Assembly (NCBI RefSeq): GCF_030463565.1
Contig: NC_134649.1
Coordinates: 32,079,044-32,143,043, forward strand
DNA from: Pelecanus crispus
Taxonomy: Eukaryota > Chordata > Aves > Pelecaniformes > Pelecanidae
Length of the DNA: 64,000 nt
Direction of reading: 5' to 3'
Shown piece after piece: positions 50,301 to 64,000 of this stretch (within the stretch, counting starts at the first letter, position 1; each line of letters begins with the position of its first letter). Made by a program: the position numbers and the translations under genes. The notes under the pieces were generated by a model. It was not told the DNA's origin, ran no database searches, and saw only the letters and a program-made list of their open reading frames with translations.

Positions 50301-53300
50301 GAATTATCCTAATTGGGGACATTCAAAGGGACATTATCTCCTCTTTGTCAATAGCTGCTGCCCGGGTCTGCCAGTGATTACACTACGTGGTCAGAGGATG
50401 ATCTCTGAATGTTCACTCCCAATGACAGTGTGAATGTGATAGAAAGTCCAGGAAAACAGTGGAAGGGAACATACATGCAAGTGAAAACAAAGAGCACAGG
50501 GGGCTTTTACATGACCACACCTTTCCTATTAAAAAATGATTAAAAAGAAGGTGTGAGAAACATGAAAGGGCTGTGATGCCAGACACAGAACCCCGTCTCC
50601 AGCAGCACAAGGTCAGATCTCTTATATGCACTGTGCTGGGACTTAGCATGTGCTCTGAGTTCTGCAGTTCGCTCTGTGCGCATGGATAGGGCTCTTCATT
50701 TATCACAAATATGGCAGGCAACTGTCTGAAATGTCCTGCTCCCTCCTTTAGAGCTGTCAGAGTGATCCTATCTCTAGCGACATGAATAAAGATAGAAGAT
50801 GAAGGGCTAAATGAGAAACAAATTACTGTAGCCTCAGTCTTGCCCTCCAATGCAGGAATTACAGGAATTCAAGGTCTAACTTCTGCCATCATGGAAGCCT
50901 GGGTTTTACTCTCCCTTGCCGTCCTACAGCTGCAGAGACAGAAACAGATGAACTGATGCTCGGTGCAGCCCATGCTTCATCCCAGTTCCTTTTGGATTCA
51001 CAGAATCAACTTTTTCTTGCCTCCCTCAAAAGCATATACAGAGTTAAATCTTAGGACTATTATTTTAAACACTGTATGGTGTTTAATAAGTCCCTTTCAA
51101 CTTTCAAGGATAGGAATATTGCACACTTTCTTCATAGAACACGTATTTAATGCCCACATTCTAAATAACATTCAGATTACTATGGATTATTTTCAAAATA
51201 AGGCATGACGCTAGCTCTGCGTGTGCACTTTATACACTCTTTCCCCTTTGTTGTTACGTACGCTCAGATTTTGGAATTTAGTAGAACATTTATATTTCTG
51301 CACTTCGGCACATAGTTGAACACACTCTTCTCTGATCTGCTTTCAAAGAGAATCTATTAATTTCTGTATCAAGGAGGGCTGACGTTCAACCCCTGAGCTA
51401 AACGTACAGTCCAACAGAACATGAAATCCAACATTCAGCCGTTCCCTGATGATTTCTTTTCCTGCTCCCATTGTATAATGGGACAGCAGCTTGTACATGT
51501 CCCCATCATGCGAGTGGTGTATTTCCACTTTTGTGGCAACTGGTCACATATGAGGTTTTGTCCCTGCCAATTGTCACACAGAGGTGCCTGGTTAATGTAT
51601 GTTCAAACACTTGTAGAAACTGCTGTGTACTTCCCTGTGTCCTTGTAGATGAGAATGTGTTGTCCATGCTGTCCGGGCTGGACAGAAAGACTGGACATCA
51701 CTGGTCTAAGACATTGCCACAACACATTGACTTGTGTCACCTGGACTTCTCAGGACTTACAAAGACAGGCAGGCAGCCTCCACACCTGCTCTGAGCCCTG
51801 CCCAACAAACATACTGACATCTTTGTGGCTGGCAGCATTTCAGATCAAGAGTTAGTATTTTACCAGGCTCCTTGATAGCTTGTGACACACAAATCAACAC
51901 AAAGCTAGCATTTGCAAATAAAATAGCCTTTCCCTAACTCTCTGTAAGGCTCTTTCAACAGAACATAGTTTTCTTCTTATAAATCCAATTGTATTAGGAA
52001 AAACAGAAAAAAAAGCCCAAGAGTATGAGTTAAAAGTGGTCACCCAAGTGCTAACCACCACTCCATCACAGACAGTCTATTTTCCCCCTCCTCTGCCACA
52101 TAGTGCAGTAGACCATACGTGGGGAGGGCTGCTAGTAACCCTGGCTGGAGGACGATGGTCTTGCATCCAGGTGCCATGAGCATGAGAGGTCCACCCTCAG
52201 AGCAGACATACTGCTCACCCCTGCTCACCGCTCATATGACAGGACAGGTTCTCATTCTGTGCTAATACCTTCTAACCTCTGACACACGCCTACTAGGACT
52301 GGGTCCGATCTCAGGGAGAGGGTGATAGGACATGATCTGCCAGGCAGCTTCCCACAAAACTGAAGTTTCCTACAGAGCTGGGGTACAGATACTGAGCAAT
52401 AAGTACAGACAGACAACTAACTCCATGTCCCTTTAGCTGACCTGCCATGCCTCATCTGTGTGTGTAGAGTAACACAGGCAATTCCAGCTAGAGCTCTTCC
52501 CCACCGTTTCTCTCCTTCTCGTCTTCGGACTAAGCAACGTCCAGTGGCAGATGTGAAGGAGATGAGAGAGACATGAAACCACACCACATTTACTGGCAGT
52601 GAGAACCTTACTTTAATGATGCTGTAGGAGGGAAAATAAGTGAACTTGACAACAAAAGCTGAGACTAAATTTTTTGAGGCTTCGTGCCAGAGTATATCTC
52701 TCTACATATGTAAATACTTATTTGATTCGTACTTCTGAATTGAAAGCATTTGGACCACAACACTTGAAATACTTTCTTGCGTACTGAACTTCAGGATCTA
52801 TAACTTCAAAGATGTAAGCATGCAAAGTCACTGTTGACATAGAAATCATCATCATACAAACAGAAGACTAGTATGTCTTTTTTTTAAAAAAAAAAATCAC
52901 TTTGGCAGAATGATATTTCTGATTAATAGAAATTTGAATTACATTTCTCCTTTCATGTATGCAGTAGTTAATTCTAATCAAGCAAGCTCAAGGTTTTCAG
53001 TTGCCTGGATAGGACTAATTAGATTCTTCCACACTATTACTTCTACATATGCAATCATACATAGCACACAAATATCAACTTTCTTTTTAACAAATATGAA
53101 CTTTCTTTTTAAATTTTCACTGGAAATAATTTTCTGAAGTTGGGAACAAAATCTACTCCAAAGGGAAATACTCAGTCTCAGGAATCCCACAAAGAAAAGT
53201 TTCAGGCTTAAAAGAAATGCTTTAAAATTAATTTGCTTAGTAGAGAATACCACCACCATTTAGGTTTCATATAGAAACGAAGCAACCCTTTATATTAGAC

Positions 53301-55832
53301 CGAAGTTATGGGAAGAAGGCTTGATGCATGTGTGTCTGTGTGTGTGAATGACTGTAGACATGCTATGAAAGCAAACAATATTAACAAACTAAAGTAATCG
53401 CTTATTATTACTGAGTTCCTGTTAGCCAGGCACATAATTGTTGTAACTTGAGATGACGGAAAGTTCAAGTGATAGCACCAGATGCCTTATGACACAGTCG
53501 TGTACTTTTGGAGCTAATGATTGCTTACTAGATAGTTGTTCCAGGATCCTCGAAGAACAGCTTAGAAACTGACTTTGTGCAGGAACAACAAATTAATCGA
53601 GAAAACATCTGATAGCTCTACCGAGTGCCAGCCAAGGTTTGAGTTGGGTGCAGAGAATCTATTACGAAACAAGTAGGCAGACCTAGCTGAGTCACTTTAA
53701 ATCAGGAAATTCAATTCCTTCCTACTCCTCAGATTTTAAATATCCTATAGCAAAAAGCTTCAATAGGATTTTTTTTTGTTTAGAGAAGAAACTGAAATAC
53801 TGCAGTCAAGTCTCTCTAAAGGAAGTACTCATGACTTCCAAAAAGTGTAAAATACATCAATCTAACAAAATTAAGGAGAAGAAAATCAAAGTATTAAAAG
53901 GAAGATAACTAGTCCACCTCATTTTACTCTTTGTAGCTAAGTATTCCACACAAAGACTTAAAAGCCAGGAGGAGGAAATAAAAGTATTTCTGCTCTAAGT
54001 GGCTACTTCTCAGTGAGATAATGTACAACCAGCACCGAGAGATTTTGGAATAACAGTTCTATGACCCAGGACACTAGCACAGTGCTTTACAGAGCTGACT
54101 GGAAAAAAGCTAAACTTCCATGGGAAATGGGATTTTAAAGTAACAATTTCCTAAGAAATTTAAACATGTTTCTTCTGAACAAAGCTGAGAAACAGCAAAG
54201 GTTAAAACATCCTGTGCAGGAGTTGAAAGGGCCGATGGCTCTACTTACACCCCCCCATTCACCACCGCACCTTGGGTATGAGCAATGATGATGGAGGAAG
54301 TGCATCAGCCTCTGGGAGAAGACTCAGTGAGGCAAGCATGGCAGAGCTGCTCGCCACGCCATCACACAGGGGATTTCTCTGACTCTGAAGGGAGACCAGC
54401 ATCCTTTCAGTTATCTCTAAAGGAGGCACACATAAATATTGGAGAATATACCCACAACTCATTCTCAAACAGTAAGAAAAAGTATTAAGTTCTAGTTGGG
54501 TTCATTTCTTTGTAGAGATCTTCTATTACCCTCAGAGGGATATCTTTCCTACTATTACCCAGTGCTTGGATCTTTCCTCCTTAGTGTTTACATACAATGT
54601 AGTTTCTTGTTTCCTGCCAGGCAGTGGGATCCCTTGAAAATGTTCCCAATACTTTACAGCACTAAAAGAAGTTCAGATATAAGAGAAGAGGTGGTACAAC
54701 TGTAATTGAGCCAAAAAAGAAAAACCACTGCATCATGGAAGGTCAGCTTTGAGACAACAAATTAGATTTTTACTCAAGACAAGTGTCAAACACACAGTGA
54801 TGAACTGCAAGATAGAAATGCAAAATCTCTGAAAGCAAAAAAGAAAGTTAACTTCACCTTGACAAGGTTTCTGCAAGCAGAAAGGGAGCTCACCTAGGCA
54901 ACTTTGGGAGAGCAGAACTTAATCTGCAAAGTGTATTTGTTCAGTTATTGGTTACTCTAAAAAAAGGGCCATTTATTTGGTATACTAACAGCATTTACTC
55001 AAAAGTCTCATTTATAAACATCAAGCTGAGCCTTGCTTTAGACTACCTCAGAAAAAAAAAATGGAGTCTGTATTGCATATCTATCTTTAGGGAAACATAA
55101 TTATTTCTGAATTCAGGAACTGCTCTGGGTTGGAGCAGCAGCTAATATCCTAACCAGAATTTCCTTGATCATTACTCAAGTGGTAGCATTTTTATTTTAA
55201 AAAACCTTAGTCCTCCTCCCCCACCAGTATTTCTCTTCTAACACATTCCACTCTAATTTTAGGCTTTTGAGAAGTTTCTTTTCCAGATCAACCCACTCTT
55301 TTTCACATTTAAATAATTTTCAGTTTTTTTAAAGAGCTCAGCTTTAGCAGGTGTTTCAGTAGCTAAGCAATAAGATATCTCTTGAGAACATCTTCCATGT
55401 TTCCCAAATGGGTTAGCCTGGAAGATTTGGGAGAACAGTATTAGGCAAAGTAACCATGCCATTTAATTTCAAAACTGGAATAAAACTCCTAAGACAAAAA
55501 AAGACAAAAAGACACACCCCCCAAAAAGAAGCACTTATGCTCATGGTTAACCAGTAAAGAAAGTAAACAGTTGTTACACTAGCAATACTGGTAATTAACT
55601 TGAATGCAGTAAAATTCAACAGAAATAAATTTAGAAGCTTAACATGGAAGAAAACTATGTAACTCCTCTTTTTTTGAATTATTCAGCTTCCGTGCAGACC
55701 CAGGACCAAGAATACTAAATGGTTTGCAACCATGGACTAAATAAGTACATTTCAGTAGCTAACAGTGGAAAAAACTCAGCATGCTGTCAAAGCAGCAGAG
55801 ACTTGTAATTTGGGCCTGCAGCCCCACACAGC
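47383..55832. other. intergenic, no gene recognised
   Basis: About 8.4 kb without a recognisable exon, CpG cluster or preserved transposon. The longest open frame (50413-50850, minus, 145 codons) starts at TTG and resembles no protein; I treat it as chance. Confidence 0.55.
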
Positions 55833-56240
55833 TGAAACATGTTTAGCTTAGAGAAGAAGAGGCTGAGGGGAGACCTTGACGCTCTCTACAACTACCTGAA
55901 AGGAGGTTGTAGTGAGGTGGGTGTTGGTGTCTTCTCCCATGTAGTTAGTGATAGGACAAGAGGAAATGGCCTCAAACTGTGTCAGGGGAGGTTTAGGTTG
56001 GATATTAGGACAAATTTTGTCATGGAAAGGGTAGTCAAGCATTGGAACAGGCTGCCCAGAGAGGTGGTGGAGTCACCGTCCCTGGAGGTGTTCAAAAAAC
56101 AGGTAGATGTGGCACTTCGGGACACGGTTTAGTCTAGTCTACCCTTGATTGGTTTAGTGTGGACTTGGTAGTGTAGGTTAATGGTTGGACTGGATGATCT
56201 TAAAGGTCTTTTCCAACCTAAACGATTCTATGATTCTATG
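55833..56240 (+). mobile_element. CR1 LINE, about 0.4 kb, plus orientation
   Basis: This starts within ORF2 ([20 protein letters not shown]) and continues to the C-terminal [18 protein letters not shown], open for 97 codons (55839-56132). It ends with the 3' UTR and the ATTCTATGATTCTATG tip. It is 5'-truncated; the open frame is a preserved ORF2 tail and cannot act alone. It is nearly the mirror image of the copy at 8944-9300. Confidence 0.95.
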
Positions 56241-57761
56241 TTTATTATCAGATCTGGAAGCTGAACTGAAGCAAGGTCAAGATACCTGTATACTATCTTC
56301 AAGTACCACCCCTCCTCAGACAAAAGATAGCCTGGCCCTTCATGTCACCTCCAGCTATTTGAAAGCTGCATTTTTTCTCTTTTGGCTCCTGGAAGCTAAA
56401 AACACTACAGTACATTTCAGCAAGTGCTTCTTTTTGCACTTTCAAGTAGTATGAGGAAACCTACTGACAAGGATGCCTCTGTGCCTTTATGCAGTTAGAG
56501 CAGACCTATGAGATCTTGGCCCCTGGTAGATTCATGAGGCAGGAAATTTGGAAATAAAGTTAATGCTAGGCATCATTTACAGATTTACCAATACAGGTGT
56601 TCATTTACAGTCACAGGGTTATCTTCCACATTTCCCTAGAGTGCAGCAACATCATTCTCCTCCAGCAGTAAAAAATACTAATAAAAAGTTGAATCTCTCC
56701 TGTTATATCTGTACAGAGGGAGCACCTGCAGTAAAAAAATAAGTTGGAGTAGAATACAACAGCAGACATTTCTTATCTTATTCTTCAATGTGACATATCA
56801 TCCCCCATTTCTACTCCCTTCGCCCCATTTAATTCTTCTAACCACACAGACTAAAAAAAAAAAAAAAAAAATATATATATATAAATCCTATTTTAAAGCT
56901 GTACTTTTAATACTCAAAAAGCATTTTCTTACCCAGTGCAAAGATTTCAGGGAAACAATTCTTCAGCAAATGCTATAACCTAGGATTGCTCTAACCGCAA
57001 TTTTCCAGATGGGAGATGTGTTTAAGTATGTACCTGAAGTAAACCTGCTTGTTAGCTTGCAAGAATTTAAAAAATTTTTTTTTTTTCTTTGAGGTTTTGA
57101 CTATGTATTCTCTGCCTTCTAAGTTTTCTTCCTTGTCTTCATCCTCTTTAGGCTCTCTAAAAAAGAATTAACTATGTTTATTCACAGCTACACCAGCTCC
57201 ACTACTGAGAACAGCCAGGTGAAGAGGAGAAATACTGGAACCCAGGAAAAAGAGAATTCCGGTATTTCCACAAAAGCCCCTCCAAAACATGCACTCTTGG
57301 AAGAAAGGAGCTCTCCCACATACAAATTCGTTCCCTGCTCGCCATCACTCCCTTTGTCCCTGTGGTTTGCTAGTGAGTGTGAAAGGGCACTGGTGAATGA
57401 GCCAGGGCATGCGGGTGCGTCCTCAAGGGCAAGTCTTCCTCCCATTAAGTACAGCTGAGCTGGCTCCCATGGCTGGCTTCACCCTTAAGCTACGCATGCA
57501 AATATATCAGAGCAGCTGGACATAGATTAAGCTCTCTTCCCTACCTTTAACAGAGGTTTCAAACAGTACATGTACTCATGACTATATGCAAGTAATTAAA
57601 AGCTTCAGTTCTCTCCTCCTCACTAAATCTTCCTTTTTCTCAAAAGCACCTTTGTCTAAACATGGGCCAAATAAAGTCTGAATTGAAAAGAGGACGGGAA
57701 ATTAGATCAAACTGAGTATGTAGCATTCTCATTATCCCTCATGTCAGACAAGTCAGAAGCA
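56241..57761. other. intergenic, no gene recognised
   Basis: AT-rich up to about 57100, with an A19 run followed by (AT)n at 56853-56884. From about 57170 onward composition becomes more balanced, approaching the CpG island at 58.4 kb. Confidence 0.55.
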
Positions 57762-57771
57762 GTTACGTAAC
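57762..57771. promoter_or_regulatory. D-box palindrome (PAR-bZIP/NFIL3 type)
   Basis: GTTACGTAAC is a perfect ten-base palindrome fitting RTTAYGTAAY, the site shared by DBP, HLF, TEF and NFIL3. It lies about 0.7 kb from the 58.4-kb CpG island. Confidence 0.4.
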
Positions 57772-57923
57772 TAGACTCTAGGCAGTGAAGTGTTAAGAGA
57801 GAAAAGCAATCCCAGGACCGCATGCTGGGTTTTGACAAATAGAAAAACACAGAAGTAGGCCAAGAGCTTACCGTTAATGTTAGTTTTTAATTGTAGTGTG
57901 TCAAAAAAAGGTTCATCATACGG

Positions 57924-57929
57924 CACGTG
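57924..57929. promoter_or_regulatory. canonical E-box CACGTG
   Basis: CACGTG in the context GGCACGTGTGG, 153 bases from the D-box. It is a site for USF, MYC/MAX or CLOCK/BMAL1 factors; its use here is inferred only. Confidence 0.35.
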
Positions 57930-58285
57930 TGGTCAGAGGTAAGGAAGCGCGTAGTGCACGAAACGGGAAAGGGAGGGAGGGAATTTTACCTGTGCTTGCG
58001 TACACACTTGCGTGTGAATCAGAAAGCGCACTTGCCAGTGAGCGACCGAGAATACATGTGTATGGGGAGTATGGTGCAGAGAAATACAAGGGGAGGCAGC
58101 GGCCCATAAGCAATTGCTATGAAAAGGAATGGGGGTGGGGAATTGGGCACAGCCCTCTTTTAGCTTCTGCTGTAAAAAAAATAAATAGTCCTTTTAATCT
58201 GTGTTCTCCTCGAAGCCTTCTCTATTGACCATTCATTTCTTCTTTCCCTTCCCTGCTCTTTACCTCCTCTATATGGCTGATGAAT

Positions 58286-58293
58286 ATGCAAAT
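58286..58293 (+). promoter_or_regulatory. octamer motif ATGCAAAT
   Basis: A perfect POU-factor octamer is followed directly by GCATAAT, giving a double POU-type string (TATGCAAATGCATAAT). It lies about 150 bases from the CpG island. Confidence 0.4.
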
Positions 58294-58439
58294 GCATAAT
58301 CAGTTCTCTAATAGCCTATCCTTTCTAAAAACAGGCTATAAATTTGGATCCTAAGCAGCGGGTTCTAAAGAGACTATTATACTATATGGCTGGGGGAAGA
58401 GGCAAGACCCAAATGCCACCACCAGCACACCAGAGTGCT

Positions 58440-58945
58440 TTATAACGTGCGGGAATGCAGCTAGAAGGCGGGCCCTTCTTCCAGCAGAGCCAGCAGCCAG
58501 AAGGAGACCTCCTCTGCCAGGCGTGCACCCGAACCTCGTCACAGGCTCCTGCAGGGCACAGCGCACGTCCTAGCAGCAGGCAGCGCTCCCCGCAGGCTTT
58601 GGCACGAACGCTAAGGGGGGCACGGGCCCCGAGACCCCTGAGCTTTTAGCTTTAAGCTGCCGCCCGCTCCCGGCACCGCGGGAGCTGCGGGGACAGAAAG
58701 CCCCGCGGCCAGCAGGTGGCGCCGCGGAGCCGGGGCGGGGGGCGCCGCGCGGCTCCGCCCGCCCTCAGCGCTGCGGGGGCAGCGGCTGCGCCCCCCCACC
58801 CCCCCACCGTCGGGGGCGGCAACAAGCACGGCCTCCGGGCCTGGTCGCCGGCAGCCCCTCACAGCTCCGGCTGACTCGGGCAGGGTTAAAACCAGAGCGG
58901 AGCTCGGGCACCCCGCGCGTCAGCGGCCTCCCGGCTCCCAAGGAG
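58440..58945. promoter_or_regulatory. CpG island without an assigned gene
   Basis: About 500 bases are dense in CpG and GC, with a weaker shore from about 57920 to 59430. It contains GC boxes (GGGGCGGGG at 58732-58740; CTCCGCCCGCCC near 58754) and a perfect CTCF core at 58709-58723. It lies about 1 kb beyond the inferred MAPKAPK3 poly(A) site and 51 kb upstream of DOCK3 exon 1. No coding exon is recognisable. It could be an alternative DOCK3 promoter, an lncRNA promoter, or an insulator island. Confidence 0.7.
58709..58723 (+). promoter_or_regulatory. CTCF core site, perfect match
   Basis: CCAGCAGGTGGCGCC satisfies all 15 positions of the CTCF core CCASYAGRKGGCRSY. It is in an unmethylated-type CpG context between MAPKAPK3 and DOCK3, a natural place for an insulator or loop anchor. 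Confidence 0.7.
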
Positions 58946-59929
58946 TTGCCTCCTTTCTTCTGTAAAATAAGCACAAGCGCTGCTGTACAATACTTGCATA
59001 CACTTCCGCGTCTGCCATTTTGAGGCCCTCCTCAGGTTCCCACCGGGCTTTACAGCATTCCTGGACGTTGTCACTGCAGGGTAGAATGCAAGAATTATTA
59101 GCCCAATTTTAACGAGACGGTATTGTCCGACTATACAGGGACTGGAAGCTGAAAGTGCCGTGCCCAAGTGCCATCACGCCAGCTTCTGAACTGCAGTGCG
59201 GTAAAGACTGGAACCGCACAGGAAGGAATCAGGTCCAGATGTGCTTTAGGATTCCCCGTGGAAAACTACTCAGGAACAGATACGTGTCTTCAAGCTCCAA
59301 ACTGAACTGGCAAGCAAGAAGGCGCCAGCTGGAAACTGAGAACTCCTGCTCAAACTTTGGGCGGGACAGAAGCAAAAACGTGCGTTGCAAGTGTTTCAAT
59401 ACCGCTCTACCCAAGGCAGCCAGGACATCGCCACATTATACACAGGTTGCCCTATTAACTGGGATAGTGGGAGCAGGTGTCACCCTGATGGGGCACAGAA
59501 ACGGGAAGGTAGGGGTGATGTACACAGCTCCCTCAAAAACTTTGGATAAAGGGACAGAAACTTGGATCTGGCTCTAATCCCAGCTGTTGCACCCTGAACA
59601 CGTCACAACTCTTCATTCGTTGTATTATCATTTACAGGTAGTGAATAATATTTGCATAATTCATCAGAGTAATATGATAAAATATATACAAGACGTTATA
59701 ATTATACAGCTACCTAGATAAACATGAAATAATTTAAAAATAAAACTTTGCAGAGATTGATATTTAAAAACAAACCCTTGTAATCTTAAAAAACGCTCAA
59801 AGTTGGGTAGCCTTTGAATGTGGACATCATTGAACACTTCTCCCTTTTCCCATCACCTTCAACACAAACGTACCTCACAAAGCAATACAAACTCTGCAAC
59901 ATCTCAACAAAAACCAGGGATGACAGGAG
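58946..59929. other. intergenic, 3' of MAPKAPK3
   Basis: CpG-island shore to about 59430, then AT-rich sequence. The 59540-59620 stretch (CTCTAATCCCAGCTGTTGCA) faintly resembles the 5' part of a MIR SINE but is too short to call. A 140-codon plus frame (59155-59577) starts at GTG and has no recognisable homology. Confidence 0.5.
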
Positions 59930-61587
59930 GAAGCAATGTTGTAACACAATTTATTAAAATCAGTTTATAAAACCCTCGGACCAGTTCACAAAGAATGGAG
60001 GTCTCATCCAGCACTTTGAAGATGGGAATAGGGCTCCCCAGGCAAGGTCCAAAGCCTTGAGGTGATCTTTGCTGGAGGTTACAAGATCTATGTGGCAGTC
60101 AGATTTGACGATTAAGATCCTCTCTGGAGCCTTGTTTTCCTTTTTGTCTTTTAACATTCTTCTCAGCCTATTAACACACCAGTTCTCTGTGTGCCTACCA
60201 TAAAGTAGTTTTTGCCTGCATCACTGGAAGCACATCATTTTCATCCTAGACTCTGATAGTACTTTCACAAATATTTGCTTCACCTCAACTAAAACTAAAA
60301 CCCAACATGCAGCGAGAGGAAATATTTTGATCACAAAGTAAAACAAATTAGCAAACCAAGGCTAGGATCCCATAAAACAAGAATTAGAATAGGAAAAAAA
60401 CAATGGGTGGGTACACTTCTAGGTAATCTCCCTTAGGTGGTGAAAAATCTTCGGATCCAGAAACACTGACAAAACACTGCAAATAAAGTAGCATCCTCCC
60501 CCCTCCCTGACCCCAGGAAACAAACCAACCCCAGCACCCCAAAATTTGCTATTATTGGCACATCTTAGGCACAGGATCTGGAGAGAATTACCAGAAGGGA
60601 TGCTGGCAGACACCAAGGTCCATTCAGAGAACACGCATTTGCCACTTCTTCCCGAATTTCAGAAGTCTCTCTTCTAGAGCAATCTCTTGTTTACAATTGC
60701 ATGTCCAGTTGCACGCCCTAGAAGTTGTGGATCCAAGAGGAACAGCAATATTCTCTTTAGGATACTTCCAACTAATTAAATCCTTATTAAAACTCATCAC
60801 ATAAAGTACCATTTAAATTAAAAACATTACAAGAGAGGGATCCAACAGTGGCATAGACACCACATAATGGTTACAGTTTAGAAAACTTATATGTTATCAA
60901 ATGAGAATCCATGGCAAACTCAAATCTTCACATGAGACTACATGAAGACTTTATGAAAATGGAAATGTATGGATGGATTTCCTGTAACAGGAATAACTGT
61001 TTACTATTTAGGTGATATTCTGTAACTATAGGAGGTAAGTTTGGAAATACTGACTATTACCAATTCTAACATGAAATGCCGTCCAGATGCATCCACAATA
61101 GAACTACACATGTGCAACCTGTATAAAGAGCGGTGACATTTTTCTCCTCACTCACTACTCATGTTTGAACTACTAAAACACTCCTAGCAGAACACTTGGC
61201 ATTTTTTCTATTCCCAAGTTTAAAACGGTAGCAGAAGTTACTCTTCTAGATGGCTGTTAAAGCCTCAGTGCATTAGTATGCTGCGACTGCCTCCTGTTCT
61301 CTCCTCTTGTCCGATACACTTAAAGCCAAAACAAAAACCCGTAACATTTCTGGTATTCCTGTACCTTCCCTAGCAATATACAGCAGAATCATGTCATATA
61401 CACCAGCCTTTAAAAGCAAAGCCCTGATCCAAGTTATAAAAATGTAATCTTTCACACTGCTCCCTTTTTGCAGGATAGCTTCTTCACGGTCTTATTGCCT
61501 TGGTGGTACGGACCGAGTCAATCATGTTGATTTTAAAGTGTTCCTTTCAATTTTTACCCTCCACCCACAGGTCCTCGGCTTCTCTTC
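59930..61587 (-). other. MAPKAPK3: MAPKAPK3 3' UTR
   Basis: This runs from the base after the MAPKAPK3 stop codon to just past the first convincing poly(A) signal, about 1.65 kb. No intron signal or second coding frame interrupts it. The 3' end is inferred; a proximal site with a variant hexamer cannot be excluded. Confidence 0.6.
59950..59955 (-). terminator. MAPKAPK3 poly(A) signal
   Basis: AATAAA on the minus strand (TTTATT on plus), followed 3' by a GT-containing TTGTGTTAC. It is the first canonical hexamer I found downstream of the stop codon. Cleavage would fall at about 59925-59940. Confidence 0.55.
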
Positions 61588-61746
61588 TCATTGGTTATTG
61601 CACCCTGGGGCTGCAGAAGAGGTGCCTGCCTGCTTCTGCTTCTTACGGCGTTTGTTCAGGAGGCGGTTGTTGGACGTTTTCAAGTCTTTGATTTTCACCT
61701 GATCATAGTCCACCCTCATGGTAGCCAAAGCGCTGGTCATCTCCTC
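61588..61746 (-). CDS. MAPKAPK3: MAPKAPK3 last coding exon (MAP kinase-activated protein kinase 3)
   Basis: MAPKAPK3 (MK3) is a Ser/Thr kinase activated by p38, acting on small heat-shock proteins and on mRNA-binding proteins in stress and cytokine responses. This exon gives the last 52 residues. The acceptor is clear (TTGGTTTCAG, AG at 61748-61747) and reading resumes in phase 0 with EEMTSALATMRVDYDQVK. That start is the nuclear-export and autoinhibitory segment shared with MK2. Next come IKDLKTSNNRLLNKRRKK, the p38-docking and bipartite nuclear-localisation region, and the tail ending GCNNQ before TGA (61590-61588). The IKDLKTSNNRLL stretch and NNQ end are MK3-type, not MK2. The tail reads KKQKQAGTSS, seemingly two residues longer than human as I recall it. 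Confidence 0.96.
   Translation of the reverse strand, partial: EEMTSALATMRVDYDQVKIKDLKTSNNRLLNKRRKKQKQAGTSSAAPGCNNQ

Positions 61747-64000
<2,254 letters not shown>

Noticed and set aside
50413..50850. 145-codon minus-strand frame, the longest in the intergenic gap
   Set aside because: It starts at TTG, resembles no family, has no splice or promoter context and a composition typical of chance frames.
55839..56132. 97-codon ATG-started frame that looks like a real protein
   Set aside because: It is the C-terminal tail of CR1 ORF2 in a truncated LINE, not a host gene.
59155..59577. 140-codon plus-strand frame in the shore of the 58.4-kb CpG island
   Set aside because: It starts at GTG, shows no recognisable domain, and lies in CpG-rich DNA where stop codons are rare. 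It might belong to an lncRNA exon.
59540..59660. Possible second MIR fragment
   Set aside because: Only one short block resembles the MIR 5' part; the conserved core is not convincing.

Overview
The window is AT-rich vertebrate DNA, almost certainly from a bird. Several CR1 LINE copies end in the avian 3' tip (repeats of ATTCTATG), there is a TG...CA-bounded long terminal repeat of a kind common in birds, and two recognisable single-copy genes are split into short exons by long introns. No bacterial-type genes, operons, CRISPR arrays or tRNA/rRNA genes were seen. Nearly every open frame over 60 codons is either a shadow of a GC-rich island, a fragment of CR1 reverse transcriptase, or a chance frame.

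The window carries parts of two neighbouring genes, both on the minus strand. At the right end are the last two coding exons of MAPKAPK3 (63244-63324 and 61588-61746), its 3' UTR and a likely poly(A) signal at 59950-59955. At the left is the first coding exon of DOCK3 (7726-7762, MWSPTEEEKYGV plus one base) inside a 1.7-kb CpG island (about 6890-8620). Bases 1-7725 are the start of the long first intron of DOCK3. The MAPKAPK3-then-DOCK3 order on one strand matches the human 3p21 arrangement as I recall it, which supports both calls.

About 52 kb separates the MAPKAPK3 end from DOCK3 exon 1, and I recognise no coding gene there. It holds young CR1 copies (8944-9300, 13785-13937, 13981-14125, 17692-18881, 55833-56240), much older CR1/L3-like LINE remains (19735-20640, 21780-22050, 35610-36545), a MIR-like SINE fossil (41965-42150), one solo ERV LTR (46817-47382), and many microsatellites and homopolymer tracts.

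The most interesting non-coding structure is a candidate regulatory cluster 3' of MAPKAPK3 (57.7-59.0 kb). It has a palindromic D-box, an E-box, an octamer, and a CpG island with no assigned gene that contains a perfect CTCF core match. A second, very small CpG island lies at 13.53-13.73 kb with a CTCF-like and a YY1-like site and small ORFs on both strands. Other points are a triple STAT-type palindrome at 34.37 kb, a possible cryptic 123-nt exon in DOCK3 intron 1, and an upstream ORF overlapping the DOCK3 start codon. All functional readings outside the two genes are inference from motifs read by eye.
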